A stretch of 64,000 bases of DNA from Vreelandella zhanjiangensis DSM 21076 (GCF_000377665.1 NZ_KB898646.1:124001-188000); one strand, 5' to 3'. Shown: positions 35,469 to 44,974, counted from the stretch's first letter. The notes: generated from the letters alone by a model not told the origin. A program made the numbers and translations.

Positions 35469-36902
35469 ATGATGGAAACTTTTGATGTGAAAAGCCTACG
35501 TACAGCGCCTAATCAGTGGTTGCAGCGAATGAAAAAAAAAGTAGTCATCAGTCACCGGTTTCAGCAGGCGGTTAACCAGGGCCTGCGATGGCATTTAGAT
35601 TTTCCCTCTCTTGAGCGCCCGCCCTGGCTGAATCAGAACGGCTGGGTAGTGCAAGGCTGGGTATTGCTTCCCGATTCGCTGATAGAGTGCCATGACGATG
35701 TCAAAGTCATCGCCCGTTGGAGTCCGATATACGAGCTTTGTCATCCGCTAAGCCTGGATCGCCCTGATGTCATCGAAACCGTTCTTGAAGAAGACCCTGC
35801 CGTGCATCCTCAATTATGCTGTGGGTTTCGTTTTACCGTTCCGCGCCATTTGGCGACCTGTACGCTGGAACTATCCGTGAACGGCGAGCGCATATCGCTG
35901 CCAGAGGCAAATATGCCGGAGCTGACGGATTCAGGTGATGTTGAACAACCCCCTTTAAAAGTCCTAGAAGGCAAAGCGGGTTGGCTATTCCTGGATAACG
36001 ATACCAATGGCAGCGTTGATCAGTACCGCGGCCGTTTACTGCTCACCGATAAAGGCGTGGAAGGCTGGCGGAGTTATCTCTCTGCCTTTCACGCTCTTGC
36101 AGAACGGCACGCGGCACGCCATGCATTGTTGGTGGCGCCTTCCAAGGAGAGCGTGATGGGGCCACGCTACCACCCTTATGAAGAAGGGATAAGTGGACCC
36201 ATTCACCAACTTTTGAGCGTGCCCGAAGCAAGCAATTTTGTGTACCCAGTAGAGGCGCTTAAGGCGCTGGGTGATGATGCGTTTATCCAGACCGATACGC
36301 ATTGGGCTTCCAAAGGTGCCATGGTGGCTGGTAAGGCTTTGCTCCATAAGCTAGAGCTGGATGACGCTGACGTTGAGCGTGTTTTCGCCAATGACGACTA
36401 CCAGAGCCGAACTATTCCCGGTGATTTGGGAAGTAAGTTTTCGCCTGCGCGCGCCTGCCAAACAAGCGTTATGTGTTCGTTCAATTATAATAAGCATCGT
36501 CATTTCGATAACGGCTTACCCAACTTTGGTCGTTTGATATTAATTAACTACCAAGAAGCACTAATCCCAAGCACGTGCTTGGTTTTTGGCTCCTCTTCAA
36601 GTTATTTCCTGCTTAGCTACCTGAGCCGGCTTTTTACCCATGTCGTGTTTGCGCATACCGCCGGTAACTTGGATCCGGAGCTGGTGGCCGCCGTCAAACC
36701 GCAGTACCTGGTGGTGCAAACCAACGCGCGTTTCGTGGTGCAGGTGCCTAAAGCCAATCAGGCATTGAAAGACCTCATCGAAGAGAAGCGCACGCGCCTT
36801 ACCATAGAAGAACGTGAGGCGGCGGATAAACGTAAGGTGCTAGCTGCCAAGGACGATGAAACCATTGCCGCGTTAGGCCTTTCGGCCTGGGTCGAGCTGT
36901 AA
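35469..36902 (+). CDS. AlgX/AlgJ-like protein, paralogue of 9863-11683
   Basis: A 477-residue protein (ATG 35469 or 35472). After an N-terminal beta-rich domain the AlgX/AlgJ-like part begins EGKAGWLFLDNDTNGSVDQYRG, nearly the same as in 9863-11683. It contains QTDTHWASKG (Asp276, His278) and GDLGSKF, but where the paralogue has FGDS this one has FGSSSS (Gly374 onward). The nucleophile elbow is therefore altered and activity uncertain. No signal peptide is seen. It lacks the TPR-like N-terminus of its paralogue. Possible roles are O-acetyl transfer or polymer binding at the inner face; both are inference. Confidence 0.65.
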   Translation: MMETFDVKSLRTAPNQWLQRMKKKVVISHRFQQAVNQGLRWHLDFPSLERPPWLNQNGWVVQGWVLLPDSLIECHDDVKVIARWSPIYELCHPLSLDRPDVIETVLEEDPAVHPQLCCGFRFTVPRHLATCTLELSVNGERISLPEANMPELTDSGDVEQPPLKVLEGKAGWLFLDNDTNGSVDQYRGRLLLTDKGVEGWRSYLSAFHALAERHAARHALLVAPSKESVMGPRYHPYEEGISGPIHQLLSVPEASNFVYPVEALKALGDDAFIQTDTHWASKGAMVAGKALLHKLELDDADVERVFANDDYQSRTIPGDLGSKFSPARACQTSVMCSFNYNKHRHFDNGLPNFGRLILINYQEALIPSTCLVFGSSSSYFLLSYLSRLFTHVVFAHTAGNLDPELVAAVKPQYLVVQTNARFVVQVPKANQALKDLIEEKRTRLTIEEREAADKRKVLAAKDDETIAALGLSAWVEL

Positions 36903-36982
36903 ATGTTGTTGACTAAGATGTTGATTAATCGTTGGGCTGTTAAGATGCCCGCTTTTCCCTGGCTGGCGACTGCACTGGTTTC

Positions 36983-39232
36983 ATGAATACACCCTTTTCT
37001 GAACGCGACCACGCTTGGTTCTTACATCATCGCTATCCTAAGGCGCTGATCCCCTTGCAGCAACTCCATTTAGGACAAGGTGAGGGCGAATGGGTGTCTC
37101 AGGGTATGGAGCCGCTCTTTGAGTTGAAAGGCCGCTTGCCTTGGCCGGGCTGGAACATGATCGAGGTAGATGCCCAAAGCAGCGTTAGCGGTGTGGTAGC
37201 AACGTTAACGCTTGAGTCTGCCAAGCGGCAGGTGACCTTTGATTTTCCTATGCGCCACGGCAAGGTTACCAAGCGCCTTGTATATGTGCCGCGCGGGGTC
37301 AAACGGGTTACCTTTGCCCCCATGAATGGGGCAGGTACCTTCACCCTTCGTCACTTCAAGTTTGTATGGCTGACCCCTCAGTTCGCCTACAACCGCCTGC
37401 TTCAGCGGCTGGCTAACATGCACCAGCACTACCGCGATCTGCCCTTGGCGGAAGTGAAGCAGAGCTTGCAGCAGCAGGCCGTTAAGCAGAGCCGGAAGTG
37501 GCAAACCATAGCGCTTGAGGACTACGACAGCACCTTTATCAGCATGTCGACGCGCCGCCACTATCAGCAGTGGATTCGGCAGATTGAACAGCGCCGTGGG
37601 CCTGGTGAGCACGATATCCATGCTAGGAATGGTTTTTCTTGCAGCGTACTGCTTGTTGGCGAACCCATTGATGCTGATACTTCAGCCTTTAGAGAGCGTT
37701 TGAATCATAGCTTGGCGAGTTTGGCGGAGCAGTCTCTGCCGCCTCGCCAAGTATTGCTGCTGTTAGCGCCCGCTCATCATCGACAATTACATGTTTGGTT
37801 GAGTGAATGGCAACGCGAGTTACCCTTTCTTGAAGTGAGGGAAAGCGAAGCACAAAGCGTGGCTGCACGGCGGCTGGAAGCGCTTTCCTATTGCGAACAT
37901 TCTTGGGTATGGTTCTTACGCTCGGGTGATCGCTTGGCTGAAAATGCTTTATTTCATGCTGCGAGTATTGCGCATGACAATCCTCAGGCGCAGATGTTAG
38001 TTGCCGATGAGGACAGCCTGGATGAGCACGGTATACGCCACTCGCCAATCTTCAAGCCGGAATATAATCCCGATTTGCTACTCTCGATGCCGTATATGGG
38101 GCGAGCGGTGTGCTATCAACATACGCTGGTGCCGAGGCTAGCAGCGGAAAGTTATGCTGAGCATGCTAATAACGCCGATTGGCTGGATTACGCACAGACG
38201 TTAAGCGTACTCCGTCGCCACGATTTCACTACTGCTTGGCTGGCGCATGTGCCGCATATTGCTTATCACGGTGTGCCTGAGAAGGCGGAGGCATCGTTTG
38301 TTTCATTGTTGCAGCAGCACCTGGATTTGATTAACGCTAAAGCCCAGGTAAGCGAAGGCTTGTTGGCCAGCACTCAGCGGGTGCGCTGGCCAATGCCAGA
38401 GCCTGCGCCATTAGTTAGCCTATTGGTGCCAACGCGCGATGGGGTGAATATTCTGCGCCCCTGCGTAGATGCGCTGCTGGAGCGCACCGACTATACCCAT
38501 TTCGAGCTTTTGATTCTGGATAACCAAAGCTCCTGCCCTGAAACGCTGGCTTACCTAAGCGATGTAGAGGCGCGGGATTCACGGGTAAAAGTGCTGCACT
38601 GGGATTATCCCTTCAACTACTCATCAATCAATAACTTTGGCGCGGCTCAGGCACGTGGCAGCATCATTGGGTTAATCAATAACGATATTGAGCCAATGGA
38701 GGGCACGTGGCTAACCGAAATGGTGGAGCAGGTGTCACGCCCAGAGATTGGCTGCGTGGGTGCCAAACTCTATTACCCTAACGATACCGTGCAACATGGC
38801 GGGGTGATTCTAGGGTTAGGTGGTTTGGCTGGCCACGCACATCGTTTTTTTCAGCGTGATGAAGATGGCTATATGGGCCGTTTGAAAGTCACTCAGAACC
38901 TTTCAGCCGTGACTGCTGCCTGCCTGCTGCTTCGCAAGTCAGTGTTCGATGAAGTGAATGGCCTGAACGAGGCTGACTTGGCCGTGGCGTATAATGATGT
39001 GGATTTATGCATCAAGGTGCGTGAAGCCGGTTATCGTAATCTTTGGACGCCTTACGCAGCGCTTTATCATCACGAATCAATTTCTCGTGGTGCAGATGAC
39101 ACTCCTGAAAAGCGTGCCCGGTGGTTAAGTGAGTATGCTTACATGCGCAAAGCCTGGGGCGAATTGTTGGATAGTGACCCGGCTTACAACCCTAATTTAA
39201 CGCTTGTGCATGAAGACTTCTCGCTGAGATAA
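36983..39232 (+). CDS. GT2 family glycosyltransferase, two-domain
   Basis: A 749-residue protein. The N-terminal beta-rich region (about 30-130) is followed by a degenerate GT2-like domain (about 225-440; ADEDSLDEHG is the DXD-like element, then FKPEYNPDLLLSMPYMG). A complete GT2 domain lies at about 475-700 (VSLLVPTRDGVNILRPC, LDNQSSCPET, FNYSSINNFG, NNDIEP, and NDVDLCIKVREAGYRNLWTP split). This layout is typical of large O-antigen and capsule glycosyltransferases that add rhamnose or similar sugars. Its C-terminus ends just before a heptad array that leads into the next gene. Confidence 0.9.
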   Translation: MNTPFSERDHAWFLHHRYPKALIPLQQLHLGQGEGEWVSQGMEPLFELKGRLPWPGWNMIEVDAQSSVSGVVATLTLESAKRQVTFDFPMRHGKVTKRLVYVPRGVKRVTFAPMNGAGTFTLRHFKFVWLTPQFAYNRLLQRLANMHQHYRDLPLAEVKQSLQQQAVKQSRKWQTIALEDYDSTFISMSTRRHYQQWIRQIEQRRGPGEHDIHARNGFSCSVLLVGEPIDADTSAFRERLNHSLASLAEQSLPPRQVLLLLAPAHHRQLHVWLSEWQRELPFLEVRESEAQSVAARRLEALSYCEHSWVWFLRSGDRLAENALFHAASIAHDNPQAQMLVADEDSLDEHGIRHSPIFKPEYNPDLLLSMPYMGRAVCYQHTLVPRLAAESYAEHANNADWLDYAQTLSVLRRHDFTTAWLAHVPHIAYHGVPEKAEASFVSLLQQHLDLINAKAQVSEGLLASTQRVRWPMPEPAPLVSLLVPTRDGVNILRPCVDALLERTDYTHFELLILDNQSSCPETLAYLSDVEARDSRVKVLHWDYPFNYSSINNFGAAQARGSIIGLINNDIEPMEGTWLTEMVEQVSRPEIGCVGAKLYYPNDTVQHGGVILGLGGLAGHAHRFFQRDEDGYMGRLKVTQNLSAVTAACLLLRKSVFDEVNGLNEADLAVAYNDVDLCIKVREAGYRNLWTPYAALYHHESISRGADDTPEKRARWLSEYAYMRKAWGELLDSDPAYNPNLTLVHEDFSLR

Positions 39233-39234
39233 AT

Positions 39235-39262
39235 GTGATAAGTAGGGAGTGAGGCGTGAGAA
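39235..39262 (+). repeat. Heptad array spanning the start of the next gene
   Basis: Four units GTGATAA, GTAGGGA, GTGAGGC, GTGAGAA. The fourth unit contains the GTG start codon of 39256-40299, and the second and third supply its SD-like GGGAGTGAGG. Confidence 0.75.
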
Positions 39263-40299
39263 GCAAGTCACAATGGGTCATTCTCAGCGATGGCGGGCAG
39301 CCAACGGAAGATATCTACTTTCTGGAATCGGCGGCTCCTGCGTTAAAGCGTCAAGGCGCTAAGGTGGAGCGCGTTATCGCCTCACGTTCTTTTGGCGCTG
39401 CATGGCTGCATAGCCGAGCGTTTCTACATCAATATTCAGGCGCCAATATACTGCTTTGCCGCTCACTGCCTTATAGCTGGCTGCGCTGGCTTGAGCGTCA
39501 TCGCAATGCTTTTGGCTACATCGCTTATTTGATTGATGACGATATTGCCGCTGCGGCTCACGACTCGACCTTGCCCAAGGCATATCGTCAGCGTATGGCG
39601 CGGATTGCTCATCTTCAGCCACGTCTGCTGGCGCTTAGTAATGAAGTGGTGGCATGCAGTGAAAAGCTTGCCCAGCGTTTTTATGCCCGGCATTCTCATG
39701 TTTCAGTATTAACGCCGCCATTGATCGCGCCCTTGCCAGCCCTAGAGCATTTTATACAGCCTCCCTCAGCGCAGGCGCCGTGGCAAATTGGTTTTCACGG
39801 CACGCGTGCTCACCTTAATGATCTGCTGCATATAGTACCTGCGCTGTGGGCTATTCAGCAGAGTCGAAAGGATACCCAGCTTGAAATCATGCTGGGCAAA
39901 CATACCCCTAAACAGCTTGCTGACTTGCCTCGGGTCAACACACCAGACCCGCTGCCTTGGCAAGCATTTCGCCACTACCAAGCCAACCGCCAACTGCATA
40001 TCGGTTTGGCGCCCCTTTTAGATACGCCATTTAACGCAGGCAAATCATTCATTAAGTTTCTGGATATTACCGCGATGGGCGGCGTGGGTATTTACTCAAA
40101 CCGCTACCCTTATACAGAGGTGGTCCGCCACGGTGAGAATGGTTTGCTGGTAGAAGATTCCCCTGCTGCGTGGCAGGCTGCTTTACGGCAATTATTGGAC
40201 GATCCACAAGCAACCGTTGCGATGGCTCAACAGGCGGCACTGGACGCGCAACATATCGGTGACCTGCAACATGCCGCCACGTTCTGGCAGGCTCGATAG
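39256..40299 (+). CDS. GT4-like glycosyltransferase
   Basis: A 347-residue protein with a GTG start inside a heptad array. The C-terminal half has GT-B features: IGFHGTRAHLNDLLHIVPAL at the start of the second Rossmann domain and NAGKSFIKFLDITAMGGVGIYSNRYPYTEVVRHGENGLLVEDSP, with the family's late Glu-containing donor-site segment (split over residues 262-305). The N-terminal half (LICRSLPYSW-like, YLIDDDIAAAAHDS) fits the acceptor domain. It likely transfers one sugar of the repeat unit. Confidence 0.82.
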   Translation: MRSKSQWVILSDGGQPTEDIYFLESAAPALKRQGAKVERVIASRSFGAAWLHSRAFLHQYSGANILLCRSLPYSWLRWLERHRNAFGYIAYLIDDDIAAAAHDSTLPKAYRQRMARIAHLQPRLLALSNEVVACSEKLAQRFYARHSHVSVLTPPLIAPLPALEHFIQPPSAQAPWQIGFHGTRAHLNDLLHIVPALWAIQQSRKDTQLEIMLGKHTPKQLADLPRVNTPDPLPWQAFRHYQANRQLHIGLAPLLDTPFNAGKSFIKFLDITAMGGVGIYSNRYPYTEVVRHGENGLLVEDSPAAWQAALRQLLDDPQATVAMAQQAALDAQHIGDLQHAATFWQAR

Positions 40300-40332
40300 G
40301 GCAGTGATAAGTATTACAAAGGAGTGAAATGT

Positions 40333-41910
40333 ATGGATGCTATTGTAAAAGCATTTTTTGATGAAAAACCAAATGCCAATATCGTTAGAGAGCGCGTGAC
40401 GTTTGGCACGTCAGGTCACCGCGGCCGCGCCACCGAGCGTACCTTCAACGCATCACATATCTACGCCATTACTCAGGCAGTGGTGGATTACCGTATTGAG
40501 GCAGGCTACCAAGGGCCGCTGTTTTTAGGTTTCGATACCCACGCTCTTTCCCGGCCAGCCTGGGAGTGCGCGCTGCAAGTGCTGGCCGCTAACCAAGTGC
40601 CGGTTCTTGTAGAAAAAGAGGCTGGCTACACCGCCACGCCCTTGGTTAGCCACGCCATTTTGCAGCACAACGCTTCAAACCAAGCATTAGCCGATGGCTT
40701 GATCATTACACCTTCGCATAACCCGCCTGAAGATGGTGGCATTAAGTACAACCCCTCCCACGGTGGGCCGGCGGATACAGAAGCCACATCGTGGATAGAG
40801 CTACGTGCCAATGCCTATCTTCTACGTGAGCTTGGCGATGTGTCGCTTGTTTCTGTGGAAGAGGCGCTTGCCCATGCTCAGGAGTACGATTTTACCGCGC
40901 AGTACGTAGCCCAACTGGGTAACGTCATGGATATGGAGGCCATTCAGAATGCCAACCTGACGTTAGGCGCTGACCCAATGGGCGGTACCTCATTGCCGGT
41001 ATGGCAAGCGGTTGCTGCCCACTACCATCTGAGCCTTGAGGTAGTGAATACCACGGTTGATCCTGAATTTGCGTTTATGCCACCCGATCACGACGGCAAG
41101 ATCCGTATGGATTGCTCAAGTTCAGCGGCCATGGCGAACCTGCTGGATATCAAGGACCGCTTTGATGTGGCGTTTGGCAACGATCCGGATGCCGACCGCC
41201 ACGGCATTGTCGATGCCAATGGCCTGATGAACCCCAACCACTTTCTGGCTGTATGTATCGACTACCTGATTACTCATCGGCCTGAGTGGGCAGCGTCGCT
41301 TAAAATCGGTAAAACGCTGGTGTCTTCTTCGATGATCGACCGCGTTGTGGCGTCACATCAGCGCGAGCTTTATGAAGTGCCGGTTGGTTTCAAGTGGTTT
41401 GTTGATGGCCTGCACGAAGGCTGGTTGGCATTTGGCGGTGAAGAGAGCGCCGGGGCTAGCTTGTTAACGCGTGATGGAAAAGCATGGTCCACTGATAAAG
41501 ACGGCATTGCGTTGTGCTTACTGGCTGCGGAAATTCTGGCGGTGACTGGCAAAACCCCTAGTGAATATTACCGCGAGCTAACTCAGCGCTTTGGCGAGCC
41601 TTTCTATAAGCGCGTAGATACCGCCTGCACAGCGGAAGAGAAAGCCGCATTCAAAAAGCTGGATAGCGAAAGCGTAACAGCTCAGGAACTGGCCGGCGAT
41701 GAGATCACTGCAGTACTGGTCGCCGCGCCGGGTAACGGTGCCAGCATTGGCGGTATTAAAGTGACCACCGAAAACGGCTGGTTTGCCGCACGCCCCAGCG
41801 GCACGGAATCGCTTTATAAAGTGTATGCCGAAAGCTTTAAAGGCCCCGAGCATCTGGATGAATTGATTGAAAGCGCCACTGCTTTACTCGCCGAAGTATT
41901 GAAAGGGTAG
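40333..41910 (+). CDS. pgm: Phosphoglucomutase (alpha-D-glucose phosphate-specific)
   Basis: A 525-residue alpha-D-phosphohexomutase. FGTSGHRGRATERTFN opens the enzyme, IITPSHNPPEDGGIKYNP carries the phosphoserine, DPDADRHGIVD is the metal loop, GGEESAGASLL is the glucose-specific loop, and ARPSGTESLYKVYAESF binds the phosphate. E. coli Pgm is about 546 residues. It interconverts Glc-6-P and Glc-1-P, feeding both RfbA and GalU. The start is ATG 40333 with SD AAAGGAG; GTG 40324 overlaps the SD. Confidence 0.95.
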   Translation: MDAIVKAFFDEKPNANIVRERVTFGTSGHRGRATERTFNASHIYAITQAVVDYRIEAGYQGPLFLGFDTHALSRPAWECALQVLAANQVPVLVEKEAGYTATPLVSHAILQHNASNQALADGLIITPSHNPPEDGGIKYNPSHGGPADTEATSWIELRANAYLLRELGDVSLVSVEEALAHAQEYDFTAQYVAQLGNVMDMEAIQNANLTLGADPMGGTSLPVWQAVAAHYHLSLEVVNTTVDPEFAFMPPDHDGKIRMDCSSSAAMANLLDIKDRFDVAFGNDPDADRHGIVDANGLMNPNHFLAVCIDYLITHRPEWAASLKIGKTLVSSSMIDRVVASHQRELYEVPVGFKWFVDGLHEGWLAFGGEESAGASLLTRDGKAWSTDKDGIALCLLAAEILAVTGKTPSEYYRELTQRFGEPFYKRVDTACTAEEKAAFKKLDSESVTAQELAGDEITAVLVAAPGNGASIGGIKVTTENGWFAARPSGTESLYKVYAESFKGPEHLDELIESATALLAEVLKG

Positions 41911-42328
41911 GGTTTATCACCGGTTTCGGTGGCAAGGCCAGTGCGGCTGGCGCCGCTACCCGCGCCGGGCCGCCGCTGCGGGTGCCTTATTTGCTCGTAC
42001 CTCGCAAAAACGTTACTACGCGCTACGGTGGTTGACTGGCTTTAATCCGGCGAGATAAACATGTAGCGCGTGGTAAGCGCCAGCGCACCCGCGGCCCGGC
42101 GCGAAAGCAGCGCAGAGCGGTGCCGGGGTTGGTGCAAAGACCAATGGGTTGGCACCTCAGAGCAATACTCGCAATGCCTTTTCACTTTTAACATTTAGCA
42201 TCGTATAGGGGCTATATTTTATCCTATTGTAAGTTAATGGATTAACGAGCAAGGAACTTGAACTGGCTTTGTATTTGCGTCATGCACAGTGGGTTCATTG
42301 ATAGAAACGAAGTTTCAAGGATGAAATC
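41911..42328. repeat. REP pair and pgi leader
   Basis: A complement copy (41976-42026, variant GTTACTACGCGCTAC) and a direct copy (42063-42094) fill the first half of this gap. The rest (about 42180-42328) is AT-richer, has an SD AAGGATG before pgi, and may contain a promoter (TTGTAAG/TATTTT-like strings). I cannot assign one firmly. No gene is seen. Confidence 0.7.
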
Positions 42329-44002
42329 ATGAATGTATCAAAGCTTTCACGCTCCCCGCGTGCTTATACGCCGGTAACGGCATTGGCTGCCCATGCTGAG
42401 CAATTACAGGCGCAATCTTTAAGCGATCTTTTAGGTGGCGATACATCCTCCGCCCAGCAGCGCGCAAGCGATTTGGCCTTTACCTTCGGCTCGCTTCACG
42501 TTGATTTCAGCAAACAACGCATTACCCCTCATACGCTAAAGCTTTTAAGTGTCTGGGCACGTAGCTGCGGGGTTGAAACAAAACGCACGGCCTTGTTTGC
42601 CGGTGAAAACGTCAATACCTCTGAGCGGCGGGCAGCATTGCATATGGCCGCCCGCTGGCCTAGCACTAAAAAGCCGCCTAGCGGTATGGAGTCAGCCGCT
42701 GCTTTCTGCCAGCAGCAACAGTCTCGTTTGGCTGAGATGGTGGCGCGCGTACACGAAGGCCTGTGGTTTGGCGCAACGGGCCAAACCATCACCGATGTGG
42801 TGCATATTGGCGTGGGTGGCTCAGATTTAGGGCCAAAATTGATCAGTGAGGCCTTGGCTGACCGCCCAAGTCATGAAAAGGTAAGCGTTCATTATGTTTC
42901 GACGATGGACGGTGCTCAGTTACTGCCTTTAATGGAGCGTTTGAATCCGGCCACCACGCTTCTGGTATTAGCTTCAAAGTCGTTTACCACTGCTGATACG
43001 CAGTTCAACGTGCGTACGGCACTCGCTTGGCTTAGTGAAGCGTTGGAAATAGATGTACCCACGGTTTGTCGCTATCAATTAGTGGGTGTGTCGTCCAAAC
43101 CTGAAAAGATGACGGGTTTTGGCATTCCTGAAGCGCATCAACTGGTATTTAAAGACTGGATTGGCGGCCGCTTCTCGCTTTGGTCACCCATTGGGGTCAG
43201 TGTGGCCATGCAGCTGGGTATGGAGGCATTTAATGCGCTGCTGGCCGGTGCCCATGCCATGGACCAGCACTTTTTAGACGCCCCGCTTGAGGAGAATTTG
43301 CCTGCCTTGATGGCGTTGGTCGGAGCCTGGAACTGCCAGTTTTTGAATATTCCGACCCATGCGGTACTACCTTACGATGGCCGATTAAAGAGTCTGTCGG
43401 CGTACTTGCAGCAGCTCGAAATGGAATCCAACGGTAAAAGCGTGGGATTGGATGGCCGCTCGGTTACTCATGCTACGTGCCCGATAATATGGGGCGATGT
43501 GGGGCCTAATGCGCAGCACGCGTTTTATCAATTACTTCACCAGGGCGGGCATACCGTTAGTGCTGATTTTGTAGCCGTTGCCAAGCGCGATGTGACGGCA
43601 ACCGATAGCGTAAGCAAGTCATTATGCGCCCAGGAGCAACTGACGCTTGCCAACTGCTTGGCCCAGGCGCAGCTTTTTGCGCTCGGCGATGATGCCATTC
43701 CTGCTTCGCTACGCGGCCATATGGCGCAAGGCTATCGGGGTAATCATCCCAATTCTCTACTCTTGCTGAAAGAGTTGAATGCGTGGGGCATTGGCGCGCT
43801 ATTGGCACTTTATGAACACAAAGTGTTTGTGCAGTCGGTGATTTGGAATCTTAACCCCTTCGATCAACCGGGGGTTGAGCTTGGCAAGCAATTGGCCACC
43901 AGCCTCTATGAAATGCTTGCAGGCGAAACACTTGCCCATAACAATGTAAAAGACCCGAGTACAGAACAGCTGCTGTGTAAAATTAACGAGTGGCGCCAGT
44001 AA
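42329..44002 (+). CDS. pgi: Glucose-6-phosphate isomerase
   Basis: A 557-residue phosphoglucose isomerase. HIGVGGSDLGPKLISEAL is the first sugar-phosphate loop, VLASKSFTTADTQFN the SIS-type motif, GGRFSLWSPIGVSVA a family signature, QQLEMESNGKSV carries the catalytic Glu, GGHTVSADFVAV corresponds to the catalytic His region, and a Lys in the C-terminal EHKVFVQSVIWNLNPFDQPGVELGK segment (split) completes the site. It interconverts Glc-6-P and Fru-6-P, linking the GlmS branch to the Pgm branch. Presence beside pgm and galU is common in capsule loci. Confidence 0.95.
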   Translation: MNVSKLSRSPRAYTPVTALAAHAEQLQAQSLSDLLGGDTSSAQQRASDLAFTFGSLHVDFSKQRITPHTLKLLSVWARSCGVETKRTALFAGENVNTSERRAALHMAARWPSTKKPPSGMESAAAFCQQQQSRLAEMVARVHEGLWFGATGQTITDVVHIGVGGSDLGPKLISEALADRPSHEKVSVHYVSTMDGAQLLPLMERLNPATTLLVLASKSFTTADTQFNVRTALAWLSEALEIDVPTVCRYQLVGVSSKPEKMTGFGIPEAHQLVFKDWIGGRFSLWSPIGVSVAMQLGMEAFNALLAGAHAMDQHFLDAPLEENLPALMALVGAWNCQFLNIPTHAVLPYDGRLKSLSAYLQQLEMESNGKSVGLDGRSVTHATCPIIWGDVGPNAQHAFYQLLHQGGHTVSADFVAVAKRDVTATDSVSKSLCAQEQLTLANCLAQAQLFALGDDAIPASLRGHMAQGYRGNHPNSLLLLKELNAWGIGALLALYEHKVFVQSVIWNLNPFDQPGVELGKQLATSLYEMLAGETLAHNNVKDPSTEQLLCKINEWRQ

Positions 44003-44026
44003 CGTAACGGAATAAGGAAGTGAGTA

Positions 44027-44881
44027 ATGACCCAGGTGCGCAAGGCGATTATTCCAGTAGCCGGTTTTGGTACGCGTTTATTGCCTATTAGTAAGGCAAT
44101 CCCCAAAGAAATGGTGCCCGTTGTTGACCGTCCGTTAATTCAGCATGTCGTAGAGGAGGCGCTGGCGGCCGGTATTAATGAAATCGTGTTGGTAACTCGT
44201 TCGGGTAAATCGGCGATTGAAGATCACTTTGATGCCCATGCGGAGCTTGAGGACGCGCTTGCCAGTAAAGGCAAAGATGCCTTGCTGGCAACGCTTGCGG
44301 CCATTGCTCCGCCAGAGCTTAAAATTACCAGCGTACGCCAGCCGAACGCTCAAGGCCTGGGCCATGCGGTGTTCTGCGCCGCCCATTTGTTGGGTAAAGA
44401 TGAGCCGTTTGCCGTTATCCTGCCGGATGTACTCGTAAAGCCTCAGGCAGACAGCAATACCTGTGACCTGGGCCGTATGGTTGAACTTTGGGACGCCAGC
44501 AACGCTGCACAAATCATGGTAGAGGCGGTGCCACAGGAAGACGTTTATCGTTACGGTATCGTTGACTGCGACGAGCCCAGTGCCGGTGAAAGCGCGGACA
44601 TGCGCGGCGTGGTCGAAAAACCCAAGCCTGAAGAAGCGCCTTCGCGGCTGTCGGTGATTGGTCGTTACATTCTGCCGTATCGGATTATGGAGCTTTTACG
44701 TGACCAGCCCCCCGGTGCCGGTAATGAAATTCAGTTAACCGATGCGATTGACCGGCTAATGCAGGAAGGCCAGCAGGTTCAAGCGTTCCGTATGCAGGGG
44801 CGCACTTTTGACTGTGGCCATATTGAAGGCTGGCTGCAGGCGAATAATACTCTGGCGCGTGAAGCAGGGTATAACCTGTAA
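44027..44881 (+). CDS. galU: UTP--glucose-1-phosphate uridylyltransferase
   Basis: A 284-residue nucleotidyltransferase with KAIIPVAGFGTRLLPISKAIPKEM near the start (split), RPLIQHVVEEALAAGI, and FAVILPDVLV (the GalU DD/DV metal region). VVEKPKPEEAPSRLSVIGRYIL is the product-site segment. It makes UDP-glucose for Ugd. SD AAGGAAG supports the start. A strong terminator follows at 44905. Confidence 0.95.
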   Translation: MTQVRKAIIPVAGFGTRLLPISKAIPKEMVPVVDRPLIQHVVEEALAAGINEIVLVTRSGKSAIEDHFDAHAELEDALASKGKDALLATLAAIAPPELKITSVRQPNAQGLGHAVFCAAHLLGKDEPFAVILPDVLVKPQADSNTCDLGRMVELWDASNAAQIMVEAVPQEDVYRYGIVDCDEPSAGESADMRGVVEKPKPEEAPSRLSVIGRYILPYRIMELLRDQPPGAGNEIQLTDAIDRLMQEGQQVQAFRMQGRTFDCGHIEGWLQANNTLAREAGYNL

Positions 44882-44904
44882 GCATCGAATGCTTATGCTT
44901 TATA

Positions 44905-44947
44905 GAAAACCGTCTGCAGTGAACTGCAGGCGGTTTTCGCGTTTTTT
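44905..44947 (+). terminator. Rho-independent terminator after galU
   Basis: A long stem GAAAACCG-T-CTGCAGT / ACTGCAG-G-CGGTTTTC with a GA loop, then GCG and six T. It lies between galU and cysQ and probably marks the end of the RfaH-controlled unit, unless RfaH-modified polymerase reads through. Confidence 0.9.
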
Positions 44948-44974
44948 CAGCCACCATTTTCTACAAGGGCCGTT

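Noticed and set aside
44905-44974. Possible end of an integrated element between galU and cysQ
   Set aside because: The inverted repeat is an ordinary terminator followed by a T run; no integrase or direct repeats nearby.
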